A stretch of 64,000 bases of DNA from positions 62,001 to 126,000 of the forward strand of contig NZ_FPAC01000006.1 of assembly GCF_900116105.1 (NCBI RefSeq), given 5' to 3'. Position 1 is the first letter of the stretch, and each line of letters opens with the position of its first letter. Origin of the DNA: Paenibacillus sp. 453mf. GTDB lineage: Bacteria > Bacillota > Bacilli > Paenibacillales > Paenibacillaceae. The notes below the pieces were generated by a model, which was given only the letters and a program-made list of their open reading frames with translations, was not told where the DNA came from and did no database searches. The translations under genes and the position numbers were made by a program. Of this stretch, positions 17,148 to 26,194 are shown one piece after another.

Positions 17148-17266
17148 CCCCTATCTTGGGAATAAGGGGAATTTTAATTATCGGAATGCGCTTATTCAGC
17201 GATCAATACTTATCAGGGGAGATCTATGCCCTTTAATAAGATCGATTGCTCGATGGCGCTTTTTTT
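17148..17266 (+). promoter_or_regulatory. Family-1 leader RNA / attenuator, copy 8 (variant loop)
   Basis: P1 is CCCCT/AGGGG, but the loop lacks CATGCG. The competitor hairpin is GCGCT-tattc-AGCG. The terminator joins GCGC/GCGC and GATCAAT/ATTGCTC-type helices, then seven T. A TATAAT box is at 17104-17109 and the transcript-start-like ACATATC follows. Confidence 0.65.
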
Positions 17267-17276
17267 GTTCTTAAAG

Positions 17277-17344
17277 TGCGTTTATCAGAAGCAACTAAAG
17301 GATGGTTACTCATTACCTTAGTTATTTGTGATAGACGCATTTTT
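17277..17344 (+). promoter_or_regulatory. Second, tandem attenuator hairpin (copy 8b)
   Basis: TGCGTTTATCA pairs perfectly by Watson-Crick or G-U with TGATAGACGCA. It encloses AACTAA/TTAGTT and is followed by five T, then ACAACCCAA (17352-17360). A 14-codon mini-ORF (17379-17423) with SD GAGGAG follows. Two terminators in series therefore precede the next gene. Confidence 0.7.
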
Positions 17345-17502
17345 GCGTCTTACAACCCAAATTGTTACGAGAGGAGATATGAACATTGATATGAGAAAAC
17401 CTTATATTATTGACCAGATTTAATGGTGAGTTCTGATATCGTAATGTAATTATGAAGGCGGCAGACGCTTGTAAAAGAGAATAACTCATGGAGGTATACA
17501 AG

Positions 17503-17652
17503 ATGATACAAATCGCTATTTCAGAGAATGGAAAATATTTTGTTGATGAATTGATTCATTTGGAAAATGATGAATCCCTTCCGGAAACTGTAAACAACTC
17601 GGTAGCAGGCATAGAAATTGATCCTGCATATCAACTTACATTTGATTTCTAA
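17503..17652 (+). CDS. 49-residue protein ending in a clamp-type motif
   Basis: ATG with GGAGGT 8 nt upstream. The small acidic protein (MIQIAISENGKYFVDEL...) ends QLTFDF, which fits the hexapeptide clamp-binding pattern. No family is recognised. It is the first true gene behind the double attenuator 8/8b. A peptide this small with a terminal clamp motif could compete with other clamp partners or recruit one. Confidence 0.6.
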   Translation: MIQIAISENGKYFVDELIHLENDESLPETVNNSVAGIEIDPAYQLTFDF

Positions 17653-17667
17653 TAACGCGGTGCGGTA

Positions 17668-17703
17668 AAGGTCTGGAGAAAAACAACCCTCCAGGCCTTT
17701 TTT
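17668..17703 (+). terminator. Intrinsic terminator
   Basis: AAAGGTCTGGAG pairs with CTCCAGGCCTTT and is followed by six T, between the 49-residue gene and the DndC-like operon. Confidence 0.85.
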
Positions 17704-17734
17704 ATTAACGACTACTAGAGAGGAGAAATTTGAT

Positions 17735-18004
17735 ATGAACAAAGTAGCTATTTTGTTTCATGATCCAAATTTAGGTATTTCGGTTGAAGAGGCTTTGGAG
17801 GCAGTCAACATTAGTTATTCGATAGAGAAGACACCGGTTGAATTATTTGAAATTGACCCGTTTTATTGTAAAACACACATCTTGGCCGAAATTTCGATTG
17901 AGCACTTGGACCAATTAAGAGTAGCCAATCGACTAATCATTGCGGGAACTTATATTGTCTCTTCGAACGGCAGATACGAAGTTGTTTTGAAAGAGGTGAT
18001 ATAA
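17735..18004 (+). CDS. Small protein upstream of DndC-like gene (89 aa)
   Basis: ATG with AGAGGAG upstream; its stop is immediately followed by the ATG of the DndC-like gene (no gap), so the two are co-translated. The soluble product (MNKVAILFHDPNLGISVEEA...) has an alternating beta/alpha look. It is not recognised as any Dnd component. Confidence 0.65.
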   Translation: MNKVAILFHDPNLGISVEEALEAVNISYSIEKTPVELFEIDPFYCKTHILAEISIEHLDQLRVANRLIIAGTYIVSSNGRYEVVLKEVI

Positions 18005-20375
18005 ATGGCACAGCTAACTCTTTTTTCAGAATGGGAAGCTAAAGACAACATTCCTGATCTTCCAAAGGATTCGATTGTCCGGCCTTCGTTTAAAGAAGTC
18101 GGGGATGAGGTACGAGTTGTAATCGAGCGAATTAAAGTTGCATATTTGGATATCACAAACACTCGGCCATGGGTAATTGCATCCTCAATGGGAAAAGATT
18201 CAACCTTCCTGTGCTTGTGCATCTGGATCGCTCTCTCAGAGATCCCTTCGGAACAAAGGTTGAGGCAAGTTCATATCATTAGCAGCGATACAGGACTCGA
18301 AAACCCTGGTCTTAAATCTTTTGTACATGAATCTATTGAGAAAATGAAGACAAGCGCTGCTGCTCAGGGGTTGGATTGTCTGCAAGCTCACATCGTAATG
18401 CCGGATCAGAAAAATCGGTTTGCAGCAAAGGTCATTGGTAACGGCTTACCGCTTTCCACGCCTGCTAGCCCATTTCGCTGGTGTACTGATGCGTTTAAGA
18501 TCAGTCCAACCGAGGTTTTTTATCAAAGGTCTGCTTGCGGAACATGGTGAAGTTGTGATCTTTACCGGAGTGCGGATAGATGAATCTGCCAAAAGGGCAT
18601 CATCTATCAGGAAAAACGGTGCAGATGAGTTCATCTTCCAAAAATACCGCACTAAGAAAGATAAGGAGAAAAATGAAGAGAGAAAGCCGATGAAGGGGCG
18701 GTTTGAATGTCACCCAATTAAGGACATCTCGGACGAGGTATTATGGGATACTCTTATGAGTTGTAGCCCTCGTTTTCCCTGGGGTACCCGTTTTCTTCAG
18801 CTCTATTCACTGTACAAAGACAGTGGGGAATGCCCAATGCAGATCGGTGAAATTAAGCAGAGCTGCGGTACTTCAAGAAATGGTTGCATAATTTGTCTCT
18901 TTGTCAAAGATGATAAAATGTTGAAATATTTCCTCGACCGTGGAGAAAAGTGGGCAGAACCAATCCTTAAACTCCGTACAATCATGAGACATATGCTTTA
19001 TGATGCGAATTTCCGTGAGCCGATCCGCAAGTCAAGGTTAAAAATTCTCGATACTGTTAATCCATTTTTGGATAATGATGAAGAGAATGGTCAACTTATG
19101 ATCTTTGATCTTGAGTCTAAAGATTTGAACGACGAGGAAGCAGCTCCATATGAACCTCTCTGTACTGGAGGAATACCGGCTAATCCTGACCTTGCTTTAG
19201 CTAGTTTCTCACTCCAAGGGAGGATATTTCTCTTAAAAAATGTCCTTCACTATCAGAAGGAAGCAGATCTTGAGATAGTAAGTAAAGAGGATATTGAATA
19301 CATTAAAAGTGTGTGGAAACTAGAAATGGGATGGGAAGAGAACGAACTTGACCTCACACCAGAACCTATTCCTTATTATGGTGCATTGGTTTTGAATAAG
19401 GAATACCAGTTAAATGAAAATGAAACGACCATTCCGAATTTAGTTGTTGATCCTCGCTATTACGCTATTGAGGAGGCAATTTTGAACCAGTCAAGGGAAT
19501 GTTCAAAACTGGAACTCGATGCCACCAAGCTTGTCAATCTACGTGTGCTTAATCAGCAAGGGGAATTAGTGAAGGAGAAACTCAATTTTATTTACTACAT
19601 CACAACCGACTTTGGTGGTGGTGAAAGAGAGATTTATGAGGTGCTAAATCGTGCCAAGAAGGTTACAGGCGAGAATATACCGTATTTTTGGAATCCCATC
19701 AAGTCTAATGAGTTTGGTAGGAATGTCTTCTGGAATAATGTAACCTTTGTAGTATCACGAGGAGAGATTAGATCCTTAGAAGCGGCAAGAGCTTTTGTAA
19801 ACGATTATATCGACGCCGGTACTATTAAGACACCTGTAGAAGCTTACAGTTTGGAAAGACATTATTGGCAGATCATTAGTGGGAAAACGCCATTTGAAGC
19901 CAAGAGAGTGTTGCTTAAAGCTGGGTTTCATTCCAATCAAGTGCCGCAAAGTATAAAGGAATATACCGGTGTCTTGGAATCTGAATTGGAAGTAGCTAAT
20001 GCCATTAAAGCCTCAATAGGTGATGGATTCTCTTATATGACACCAGAGAGAGCTCGAGAAGTATGCCTTTCTACTCCATGCTGGGATGAAGTGTTCTGGA
20101 CCTTACTTTATGATCTTCGCACCCCTGCAGCAGTGAAAAACTTCTTGATAGAGAAGGGATATGTACCCGAGGTCATTCCGGAGTCAATAAAATTCTATTC
20201 AGATATTTCTGATCATGAGCTATACTTCGGCAATAAAGTGCGGATCCACGGATTGAATGAAGTGGTAGCATCATTACTTTTTATTCCAGATCAACATCAC
20301 AAGTTGCCTGAATTCATAAAAAAAGCGATGGATAAACTACTACTTAGCGATCTCTGTGAGCAGCCGCAGTATTAG
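18005..20375 (+). pseudogene. DndC-like PP-loop sulfurtransferase gene with a frameshift
   Basis: The first frame (18005-18550) carries the N-terminal clamp-type motif QLTLF (3-7), PP-loop SSMGKDST (about residue 60), SSDTGLENP and FRWCTDAFKISP, all typical of DndC. It breaks at a run of six T near 18519. Leaving out one T joins it in frame to FIKGLLAEHGEVVIFTGVRIDES, and the other frame then runs to 20375 with CGTSRNGC and CIIC cysteines. A second clamp-type QLMIF (19092-19106) and a C-terminal region of about 400 residues of unknown function follow. Mutation, sequencing error or +1 frameshifting are all possible. No dndB, D or E gene is present. Confidence 0.7.
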
Positions 20376-20385
20376 GCAAATGAAT

Positions 20386-20420
20386 AAAAAAGGTGCAGCC
20401 CCTTAGGGATGCACCTTTTT
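20386..20420. terminator. Bidirectional terminator between convergent genes
   Basis: AAAAAGGTGCA pairs with TGCACCTTTTT and has an A run on one side and a T run on the other. It serves the DndC-like gene on the plus strand and the 127-aa gene on the minus strand. Confidence 0.85.
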
Positions 20421-20426
20421 ACTGTT

Positions 20427-20807
20427 TTAGGGCAAAAAGTATACTCTCGTTCCTTGGCAGTGTGCAAAAGAGGCGAACTCGAGAAGTTTTCCGGTATTCT
20501 CTTGAATAAACTTTTCAGTTTTAAATGGATTGTAATACCCTATGTCGTAATAGTCTTTTTTATCATCTTCCGCAGATATAAACTCTCCTTCAACGTAGGC
20601 ATGAACAGTTCTAATACCTGTTTTAATGACTCTGGCATGGCCGGGTGCAGATACGACGAACCGAGCGTTTGTTAATGTGACACTCATGCAATACCCAACT
20701 ACGAGTCTGGTCTTCTTGTCACGTATAGAAAAACAGTCTCTATTAAGGTTTCGGTAAACCTGAACAACTTGTCCTTTAAAGAGCTCTCTATCATTAACAG
20801 GTGTCAT
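20427..20807 (-). CDS. Small conserved-looking protein on minus strand (126 aa)
   Basis: One of the few minus-strand genes. ATG at 20807 with AAGGTGA 7 nt upstream; TTG at 20810 is also in frame. The sequence (YRNLNRDCFSIRDKKTRLVVGYC...) is like a group of plasmid/phage hypothetical proteins I have seen without function. It is soluble, with no signal peptide. It converges on the DndC-like gene. Confidence 0.65.
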   Translation of the reverse strand: MTPVNDRELFKGQVVQVYRNLNRDCFSIRDKKTRLVVGYCMSVTLTNARFVVSAPGHARVIKTGIRTVHAYVEGEFISAEDDKKDYYDIGYYNPFKTEKFIQENTGKLLEFASFAHCQGTRVYFLP

Positions 20808-20948
20808 CAAGCAATCACCTTTCTTGTAGTAGTTTTACTTCATAATATGTGCTAATTAAATATAGGAGAAATTTGGAGAGGCATTACTTGCTTATATCCT
20901 TCTTTTTATTTACAATGAATGCATACCCTATTCTTACCTAATTCATTA

Positions 20949-21084
20949 CCTCTGAGCATGCGCTGAAAGAGGAATTCTATCAGGCTTCACTAATGGTAAT
21001 GTTAAACAGGGATAATATGTCTAAATTCGCCCCGTGGGTGACAAAGTGCTATTTAATAGCTAATTTGTCGCTTACGGGTTTTTT
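20949..21084 (+). promoter_or_regulatory. Family-1 leader RNA / attenuator, copy 9
   Basis: P1 is CCTCT/AGAGG around GAGCATGCGCTGAA, then ATTCTA. The terminator CCCGTGGGTGACAAA (21031-21045) pairs with TTTGTCGCTTACGGG (21064-21078), inner GCTA/TAGC, then six T. A TACAAT box and GCATACCC start region lie upstream. It precedes the sliding-clamp gene. Confidence 0.75.
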
Positions 21085-21166
21085 GCGTTCCATAAAACGG
21101 AGGTGAAAAATATTCGGAGCGCTTTTTATAACAACAATCCAATTATCCGTGAGGAGGAAAGTAACT

Positions 21167-22354
21167 ATGTTTAAGATCAAAAGTGAAGTACTAAAAGGTT
21201 TAGTTGGCCAGCTCGTTAAATCAGCTCGAAAAGCAGGTATTGGAGAAAAAACGATTTACATTCGGACGCTTGAAGACGGATTAGTGTCGTTTTATTATCA
21301 TGGACAAGACATTTCTGTCGAGAAGAAGATTCCATGCAAAATTGAAGGGAATCTAGAAGTGGCTACAGGGATAGGTGAACTCGAAGTCAAAGTCGCGGCA
21401 TTGCCGGACGAGGTCGAGGTATTGGTTCAGAAGAACAATGGTGATAAAAACAATGGTGATGGACTCCAGTTCCTCTGGGGTAATGGAGGCAAGAGAAAAT
21501 CGGGGCTTCGTGTTGATATTTTGCCAGAAACTTCTCCAATGGTTGAAGTTCCTCCATTTGAGGCTTCATTGAAATGGAGACCGGGAGTATTGCACAATAT
21601 TGTACGTTACGTTCCATCGTTCTGCTTGCATAATAATAGCAGCAAAGCTGCTCAGATGACGAGCGCACTTGGACCCAATTTTTCTAAAGATGATGCGGGT
21701 CGCGTTCTGGTTCGAGCTACAGATGGCATAAAAGGTGTAACTATATATCCGAAGCATATGGAGTGGTTTGAGGATCCCATGAGCCTTCATGTTTCTACTC
21801 TTCAAGGAGTGGCTGATGTGATTCCGAGCGATGCTGAGATTGAGTTAGGCCTCAGCGGAGGGACGATCGTTATTTTTAAGGCCGGTTATACCACCGCTGT
21901 GTGCCGTACACTCGTTGGAAAGTTTCCGCCCATTGATAATTATTTCAATGATAAAACAAAAGGGAAGCTGAACATCGACCGTCTCGAACTCATTGAGGTG
22001 TGCAAGCGCGTTAAACTTCTTGCACCAACGGCTGCTTTGCTTCAACTTCAACTAACGGATGATAAGGTTTACGCCGTTATCCCTGATGTTTTAGAACAGG
22101 CACTACCAGCATCCGTTGAGGGCGATATGCCGAGTTTTGCTGTCGGTGCTATTCATTTGGAGATGGCTGCAATGCTATTTGCAATGTCAAAAACATCTGA
22201 TGAACTGACAATGTATGTAGACGGCTACGACCAACCAGTTTCGGTGGGTCTCGAAGGGAATGAGAGTATCCGTTTATGGGTTATGCCGCATGTGTCCTCT
22301 TTTGTTCGGGAGGCAAATAGTTCGAAGAAAAAATCGATGCCAACAACGGTATAA
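21167..22354 (+). CDS. DnaN-like sliding clamp (beta clamp homologue)
   Basis: The ATG at 21167 has GAGGAGG 9 nt upstream. The 395-residue length and three-part layout fit bacterial beta clamps. Typical clamp-like stretches are the domain-2 start GVTIYPKHMEW, CRTLVGKFPPIDNYF (compare the conserved R-x-x-x-G-x-[YF]-P of DnaN), and the C-terminal LWVMPHV (compare LIMPM/LVMPL). The protein should form a ring on DNA and tether partners. Many proteins of this element carry clamp-type peptides, which makes it likely to be a dedicated clamp. Overall identity to host DnaN is clearly low. Confidence 0.75.
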   Translation: MFKIKSEVLKGLVGQLVKSARKAGIGEKTIYIRTLEDGLVSFYYHGQDISVEKKIPCKIEGNLEVATGIGELEVKVAALPDEVEVLVQKNNGDKNNGDGLQFLWGNGGKRKSGLRVDILPETSPMVEVPPFEASLKWRPGVLHNIVRYVPSFCLHNNSSKAAQMTSALGPNFSKDDAGRVLVRATDGIKGVTIYPKHMEWFEDPMSLHVSTLQGVADVIPSDAEIELGLSGGTIVIFKAGYTTAVCRTLVGKFPPIDNYFNDKTKGKLNIDRLELIEVCKRVKLLAPTAALLQLQLTDDKVYAVIPDVLEQALPASVEGDMPSFAVGAIHLEMAAMLFAMSKTSDELTMYVDGYDQPVSVGLEGNESIRLWVMPHVSSFVREANSSKKKSMPTTV

Positions 22355-22376
22355 ATTCAATATGATAGGAGGGATT

Positions 22377-22409
22377 CCCCACATGATATCTATTATGTGG
22401 GGTATTTTT
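22377..22409 (+). promoter_or_regulatory. Terminator-like hairpin over the helicase start
   Basis: CCCCACAT pairs with ATGTGGGG around a 10-nt loop, followed by TATTTTTAT. It sits directly after the SD AGGAGGG (22367-22373). It contains the first possible start (22383) and ends just before the second (22410), so it could attenuate the helicase relative to the clamp. Confidence 0.65.
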
Positions 22410-24668
22410 ATGGCAAAAATAGAATACACAAGACAGGGTCTTGAATTTAAATCTAGCTCTCTGCAGGAAGCAATGAATTTGAGCGAATGCTTAATTGGTG
22501 AGTCTGTAAATAAGGAGATCTTTACATGGCATTCCCTTGTGACACGGAGTGACGGCCCGATCAATGAGATGCATCCCGTAACAACCATGGATTCCTGGGA
22601 CATTCAGCTTGATGATAAGACTATCAAGGATGTTCAGAATGTACTTGACAGTAAACGGAGAGCTTATCGGCGTTCAAGCCGGTCGCTTGACGAGTGGAGA
22701 GATACACCTGAGTTTAAAACTGCACGAGAAAGAGTTGTCGAACTGTTTGGAAAGCCGTTCAAAGATGGAAGTGTATTATTTCCGTATCAAATTGATATCG
22801 CAGCATATATCGTGAGTGTCAAAACTCTGATGAATGCATGCGATATGGGAATGGGGAAGACTCGGACTACCATTGTCGGACTAGCTTCTGACTCAACAAA
22901 TCAATTAAACTTGATTATTACCATGAAGCGCAACATAAACGACTGGCAAAGAGAGCTTGAACTCCTTAATTTCGTCGAAGGAACAGACTACATCGTTCTC
23001 AATTCGCCAAGGGATCTTAAGAAAACGAAAGGTGTTCGGTTTCACCTTGTCTCGTATGAAAAGTGGAGTAATGAACGAGTTGTATTCCGAAAAAAAGTTC
23101 ATCACGAGTGCCCCCATTGCGAAGCAGGACCAGGTAATTTCAATGCTAATTTTCAGTACTGTATGAAATGTAATAGGAAGGCTGCGTCAATAATAGATCC
23201 GGAAACCAACTCTATTGCTCGATGGTCTCAAAAAGATCTCCCTAAACTCTGCCCAGACTGTGGCAGCGAGTGGAAAAAGGGTAACACCACTTGTAATCAA
23301 GAGCGGCTATTTAAGCATAACGGGGTAGAGGAAATCGTTAAATGCAACTACACCGTTATTGAAAAGAAGATTCCATCTCTTTCTCATTACTTTCATAAAG
23401 GTTACGACTCGGTCACCGTAGACGAAGCACACTACATTAGTAATATCGACACTAAACGTGCTCGTTCTGTTCTCCGAACCAAAGCAAAAACACGTGTACT
23501 TCTTACAGGGACACCTGCTGAGAATGAAGTTACAGATTTATACTGGTTGCTTGGCTGGCTTACTGGCTTCTCATCACGTTTTGAAGATCCTCTAGAGGCA
23601 GCGTCAGGTAGACCGAAACCTTTCGCAGGTTATGGTAAAGTTGGTGCTGAACACTTCCGGGCGTATTATGGTGGAGGTGCAAAGCGGAGAGTTCTGGATG
23701 TGGACTCCGTTGAAGCTCGTGTGGGTCACCACGAACAACTATGGAAAATACTAGATACTGTAATGGTCCGGAAGAAGAAGACCGACGAGGACGTTAAGGA
23801 TTATATTGCTGTACCGGAACCAAAGCATATTCGCTACCACCTTGATCTAATGCCTGCTGAAAGAGAGCTTTATGATAGCATGGTTGAAGAATTCCGCTTG
23901 TGGTATGAAGAAGAGTTAGAGAAGAAATCCAAAGCGGAAATACGCGGTGAGACATACCGTATCAGTACGATAAAAATATGCACCTGGATGGATAAGCTGC
24001 GGAAGGCTTCGAGCTGTCCTTGGGTATTTCCTAACTATAATGTCCTTAATGGTAGAACGACAGCAAAACTTCAGTACATTGAGAATAAAGTCAAGGACTA
24101 TGTCCGTCGAGGGAAGAAAGTCCTTCTTTTTTCAGGTCATAAGGAAACGATCGAGCACTTAAAGCTGACTCTAGATGAAATCATTCCTGGTCGCTACGCG
24201 GAATACATACATGGAGAAGTGGCTATGGAACACCGCTGGGATGTCATGAAAAAATTCCAAGATTCTTCTGATCCGTTATCAATCCTCGTAATGTCGCATC
24301 GGACCGGCGCGGAGAGCTACACCTTAACGGAAGCGAAGGCCGTCTTTATCGTAGACTTGGATTTTAACGGAAAAAAAATCGAACAATGCTATTCCCGAGC
24401 TGTACGTCTCGGTCAGAAAGATGAAGTGGAAGTACATTGGCTTCTTGGTACAAACACGATAGATGTTAACATTCACGGGGTCGTTCTCTCTAAAATTAGT
24501 GGTGTTAACCTAGCTGTTGACCGCCAAGGTTTGGATATGTCAGACCTTGCTCATGAATTCGAAGGGGACTCAAAAACTGCCTCCCAGGCAGTCGACATGG
24601 AGAAGTTTGCAAAAGATATGCTGAAAGGCGGAACGAAGCGGAAAGAGATAACTTCTGCCGCTGTATAA
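22383..24668 (+). CDS. SNF2-type DEAH helicase with zinc-ribbon insertion
   Basis: A product of about 761 residues. Walker A is DMGMGKT (about 153-159) and the Walker B box VDEAHYI. Motif III is LLTGTPAENEV, and the C-terminal helicase half carries RTGAESYTLTEA and CYSRAVRLGQ. Between the lobes' early motifs lie two CxxC pairs (CPHC...CMKC) and CPDCGSEW, a zinc-ribbon insert. The family are ATP-driven DNA translocases that remodel protein-DNA complexes. Start 22383 suits the strong SD; 22410 (MAKIEYTRQ) gives a more natural N-terminus. Co-transcribed with the clamp gene. Confidence 0.85.
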   Translation: MISIMWGIFMAKIEYTRQGLEFKSSSLQEAMNLSECLIGESVNKEIFTWHSLVTRSDGPINEMHPVTTMDSWDIQLDDKTIKDVQNVLDSKRRAYRRSSRSLDEWRDTPEFKTARERVVELFGKPFKDGSVLFPYQIDIAAYIVSVKTLMNACDMGMGKTRTTIVGLASDSTNQLNLIITMKRNINDWQRELELLNFVEGTDYIVLNSPRDLKKTKGVRFHLVSYEKWSNERVVFRKKVHHECPHCEAGPGNFNANFQYCMKCNRKAASIIDPETNSIARWSQKDLPKLCPDCGSEWKKGNTTCNQERLFKHNGVEEIVKCNYTVIEKKIPSLSHYFHKGYDSVTVDEAHYISNIDTKRARSVLRTKAKTRVLLTGTPAENEVTDLYWLLGWLTGFSSRFEDPLEAASGRPKPFAGYGKVGAEHFRAYYGGGAKRRVLDVDSVEARVGHHEQLWKILDTVMVRKKKTDEDVKDYIAVPEPKHIRYHLDLMPAERELYDSMVEEFRLWYEEELEKKSKAEIRGETYRISTIKICTWMDKLRKASSCPWVFPNYNVLNGRTTAKLQYIENKVKDYVRRGKKVLLFSGHKETIEHLKLTLDEIIPGRYAEYIHGEVAMEHRWDVMKKFQDSSDPLSILVMSHRTGAESYTLTEAKAVFIVDLDFNGKKIEQCYSRAVRLGQKDEVEVHWLLGTNTIDVNIHGVVLSKISGVNLAVDRQGLDMSDLAHEFEGDSKTASQAVDMEKFAKDMLKGGTKRKEITSAAV

Positions 24669-24687
24669 GAGAGGGGTATACCGATCA

Positions 24688-25752
24688 ATGTATCCTATAT
24701 ATGATATTTCTACAGGGCTTTTTGTGATTGAGTGGTATGAGAGGAAGGGAAAGAAGGTCACCCCTGTGCGCCATTATTTCGAGCAGAAACCCCTTAAATT
24801 GCAAATCCATCCTGCTGATCCGGAACTATTTATCAGAATCCACTTATCCGGTAAAATGCCAGGTTGGATAAAGGATTATTGCAACGTAAAAGATCATGTT
24901 TTCCAGTATGAGGAGATAACTTTTGGTTCAGAACAGGGTTGGTTACTTACAAACTGGAGAGGCCATAAACTTGGATTTACGCCTTTAGCGGCTCCTAATC
25001 TTAATGAGGCACTTCGAAAGTTAGCTGATAAAATACCCTCAGTGTGTCCTGAACTTAAGCAACAATTGATTGATCATTCGGATATTGCTGTTAAAAACTT
25101 GATCAATTACCATGAGATTTTTAATAATATTGGTGTGTATTATAGACCGGAAGAAATTACTGGATTGGAGGGGTGTCTTGCCATAGATAATACGTTTTTT
25201 CCCGTTAAGAGTAGTGGGGTTTCGGATGAAGATTTTCGTGCTCACTTGGATAATGATGGCAGGCTGCATACAATGGTAAGAGAGTTAATAAACCCTTTGC
25301 CAGATCCAGAAGTCAACTCTACGGATGGGCTTGCGTTTACAAGCACAAGCGTCGAGGAGGAAGAAGAGTTGCTGGGTAATCCAGAAGAGGAAGAGGAGCT
25401 GCTGGGTGATCTAGAAGAGGAAGAAGAGCTGCTGGGTGATCTAGAAGAGGAAGAAGAGCTGCTAGGTGATCTAGAAGAGGAAGAAGAGCTGCTAGGTGAT
25501 CTAGAAGAGGAAGAAGAGCTAGTAGGTGATCTTGAAAATGAAGATGACTCACTTGGTGAGATTCGACTCAAAAATGACGACTCGGAAGAAAATGATGCCG
25601 TCCATTCATTTGGAAAAGGACAACAACCTGAACTTTCTCCGGATGCTGAAGTTCAACTAACTTCAGAAAAAACTCAGTCTCATCAATTTGTCGTGCTTGA
25701 ATATAACGACAAACGGACCGGTATAGTAGGAGGGCAAATGTCGATCTTCTAA
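24688..25752 (+). CDS. Acidic repeat protein with C-terminal clamp motif
   Basis: The 354-residue protein lies 19 bp after the helicase. Residues 1-210 are a globular region that I do not recognise. Next come seven decapeptide units of the type EEEEELLGDL, and the last five residues are QMSIF, which resembles a clamp-binding peptide. The acidic repeat may be an extended DNA-mimic-like or protein-docking arm between the globular part and the clamp. Function unknown; its place behind clamp and helicase supports a replication or remodelling complex. Confidence 0.75.
   Translation: MYPIYDISTGLFVIEWYERKGKKVTPVRHYFEQKPLKLQIHPADPELFIRIHLSGKMPGWIKDYCNVKDHVFQYEEITFGSEQGWLLTNWRGHKLGFTPLAAPNLNEALRKLADKIPSVCPELKQQLIDHSDIAVKNLINYHEIFNNIGVYYRPEEITGLEGCLAIDNTFFPVKSSGVSDEDFRAHLDNDGRLHTMVRELINPLPDPEVNSTDGLAFTSTSVEEEEELLGNPEEEEELLGDLEEEEELLGDLEEEEELLGDLEEEEELLGDLEEEEELVGDLENEDDSLGEIRLKNDDSEENDAVHSFGKGQQPELSPDAEVQLTSEKTQSHQFVVLEYNDKRTGIVGGQMSIF
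25351..25560 (+). repeat. 30-bp tandem repeat, about 7 units
   Basis: In-frame 30-bp units coding for EEEEELLGDL. The four central units (25411-25530) are almost identical at DNA level, with only CTG/CTA-type changes, while the first and last are degenerate. Such near identity suggests recent expansion and probable copy-number variation. Confidence 0.9.
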
Positions 25753-25776
25753 TGATTACAAATTTTCTGAAAGCCT

Positions 25777-25820
25777 AGACCGTCGAGTAATATATACATT
25801 CGACGGTCTTTCTATTTTTT
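25777..25820 (+). terminator. Operon terminator
   Basis: AGACCGTCGA pairs perfectly with TCGACGGTCT around a 13-nt loop and is followed by a T-rich tail. It ends the clamp-helicase-repeat operon. Confidence 0.85.
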
Positions 25821-25882
25821 GTTGTCGTTTAATTAGGAATTTGGTATGATATGAACATATCATCCTTGATCCTTTATTCCTA

Positions 25883-26012
25883 GCCTGCGTCATGCGACAT
25901 ACAGGTCATTCTAAGTTTTAACTATTATTTTAGGTATTTCTATGTCAAAAATTCGCCTCTATGGGTGCCGAAGTGTCTTTTGTTGATGCTTTGAGTACCA
26001 ATAGGGGTTTTT
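25883..26012 (+). promoter_or_regulatory. Family-1 leader RNA / attenuator, copy 10
   Basis: P1 is GCCTG/CAGGT around CGTCATGCGACATA, followed by ATTCTAA. The terminator CCTCTATGGGTGC pairs with GTACCAATAGGGG (G-U tolerated), then five T. A TGGTATGATA promoter box stands near 25844. The spacer before the terminator is longer than in other copies. Confidence 0.7.
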
Positions 26013-26037
26013 ATATATATATTGTAACCCTATTTAT

Positions 26038-26092
26038 AACGCCTTTAGGTGGATTATCTGTTTCTTACGATAACTCACCGAAAGGCGTTTTT
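26038..26092 (+). promoter_or_regulatory. Tandem attenuator hairpin (copy 10b)
   Basis: AACGCCTTT pairs with AAAGGCGTT before a T run, with an inner helix ATTATC/GATAA. The 5' arm can instead form CGCCT-tt-AGGTG followed by GATTA, as in the main family. From here to 26194 there is only spacer and the SD of the next gene. Confidence 0.7.
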
Positions 26093-26194
26093 GATTATAC
26101 AGTTATTGGTGATTGCTTGACTTATAAGAACGCATGTTCCTATAATCTAGTATACACCTAGATGATTAGTTAAATAATTCGGAGGTGTCGGAAG

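Noticed and set aside
18005..20375. Complete phosphorothioation (Dnd) system
   Set aside because: Only a DndC-like gene is present; no DndB, DndD, DndE or cysteine desulfurase is seen in the window.
22905..22922. QLNLI in the helicase as another clamp motif
   Set aside because: It lies inside the folded helicase core next to motif Ia, where such a peptide would not be exposed.
25242..25571. Ser-rich repeat protein on the minus strand
   Set aside because: Antisense of the acidic 30-bp repeat array; repeat period and phase are fully explained by the plus-strand gene.
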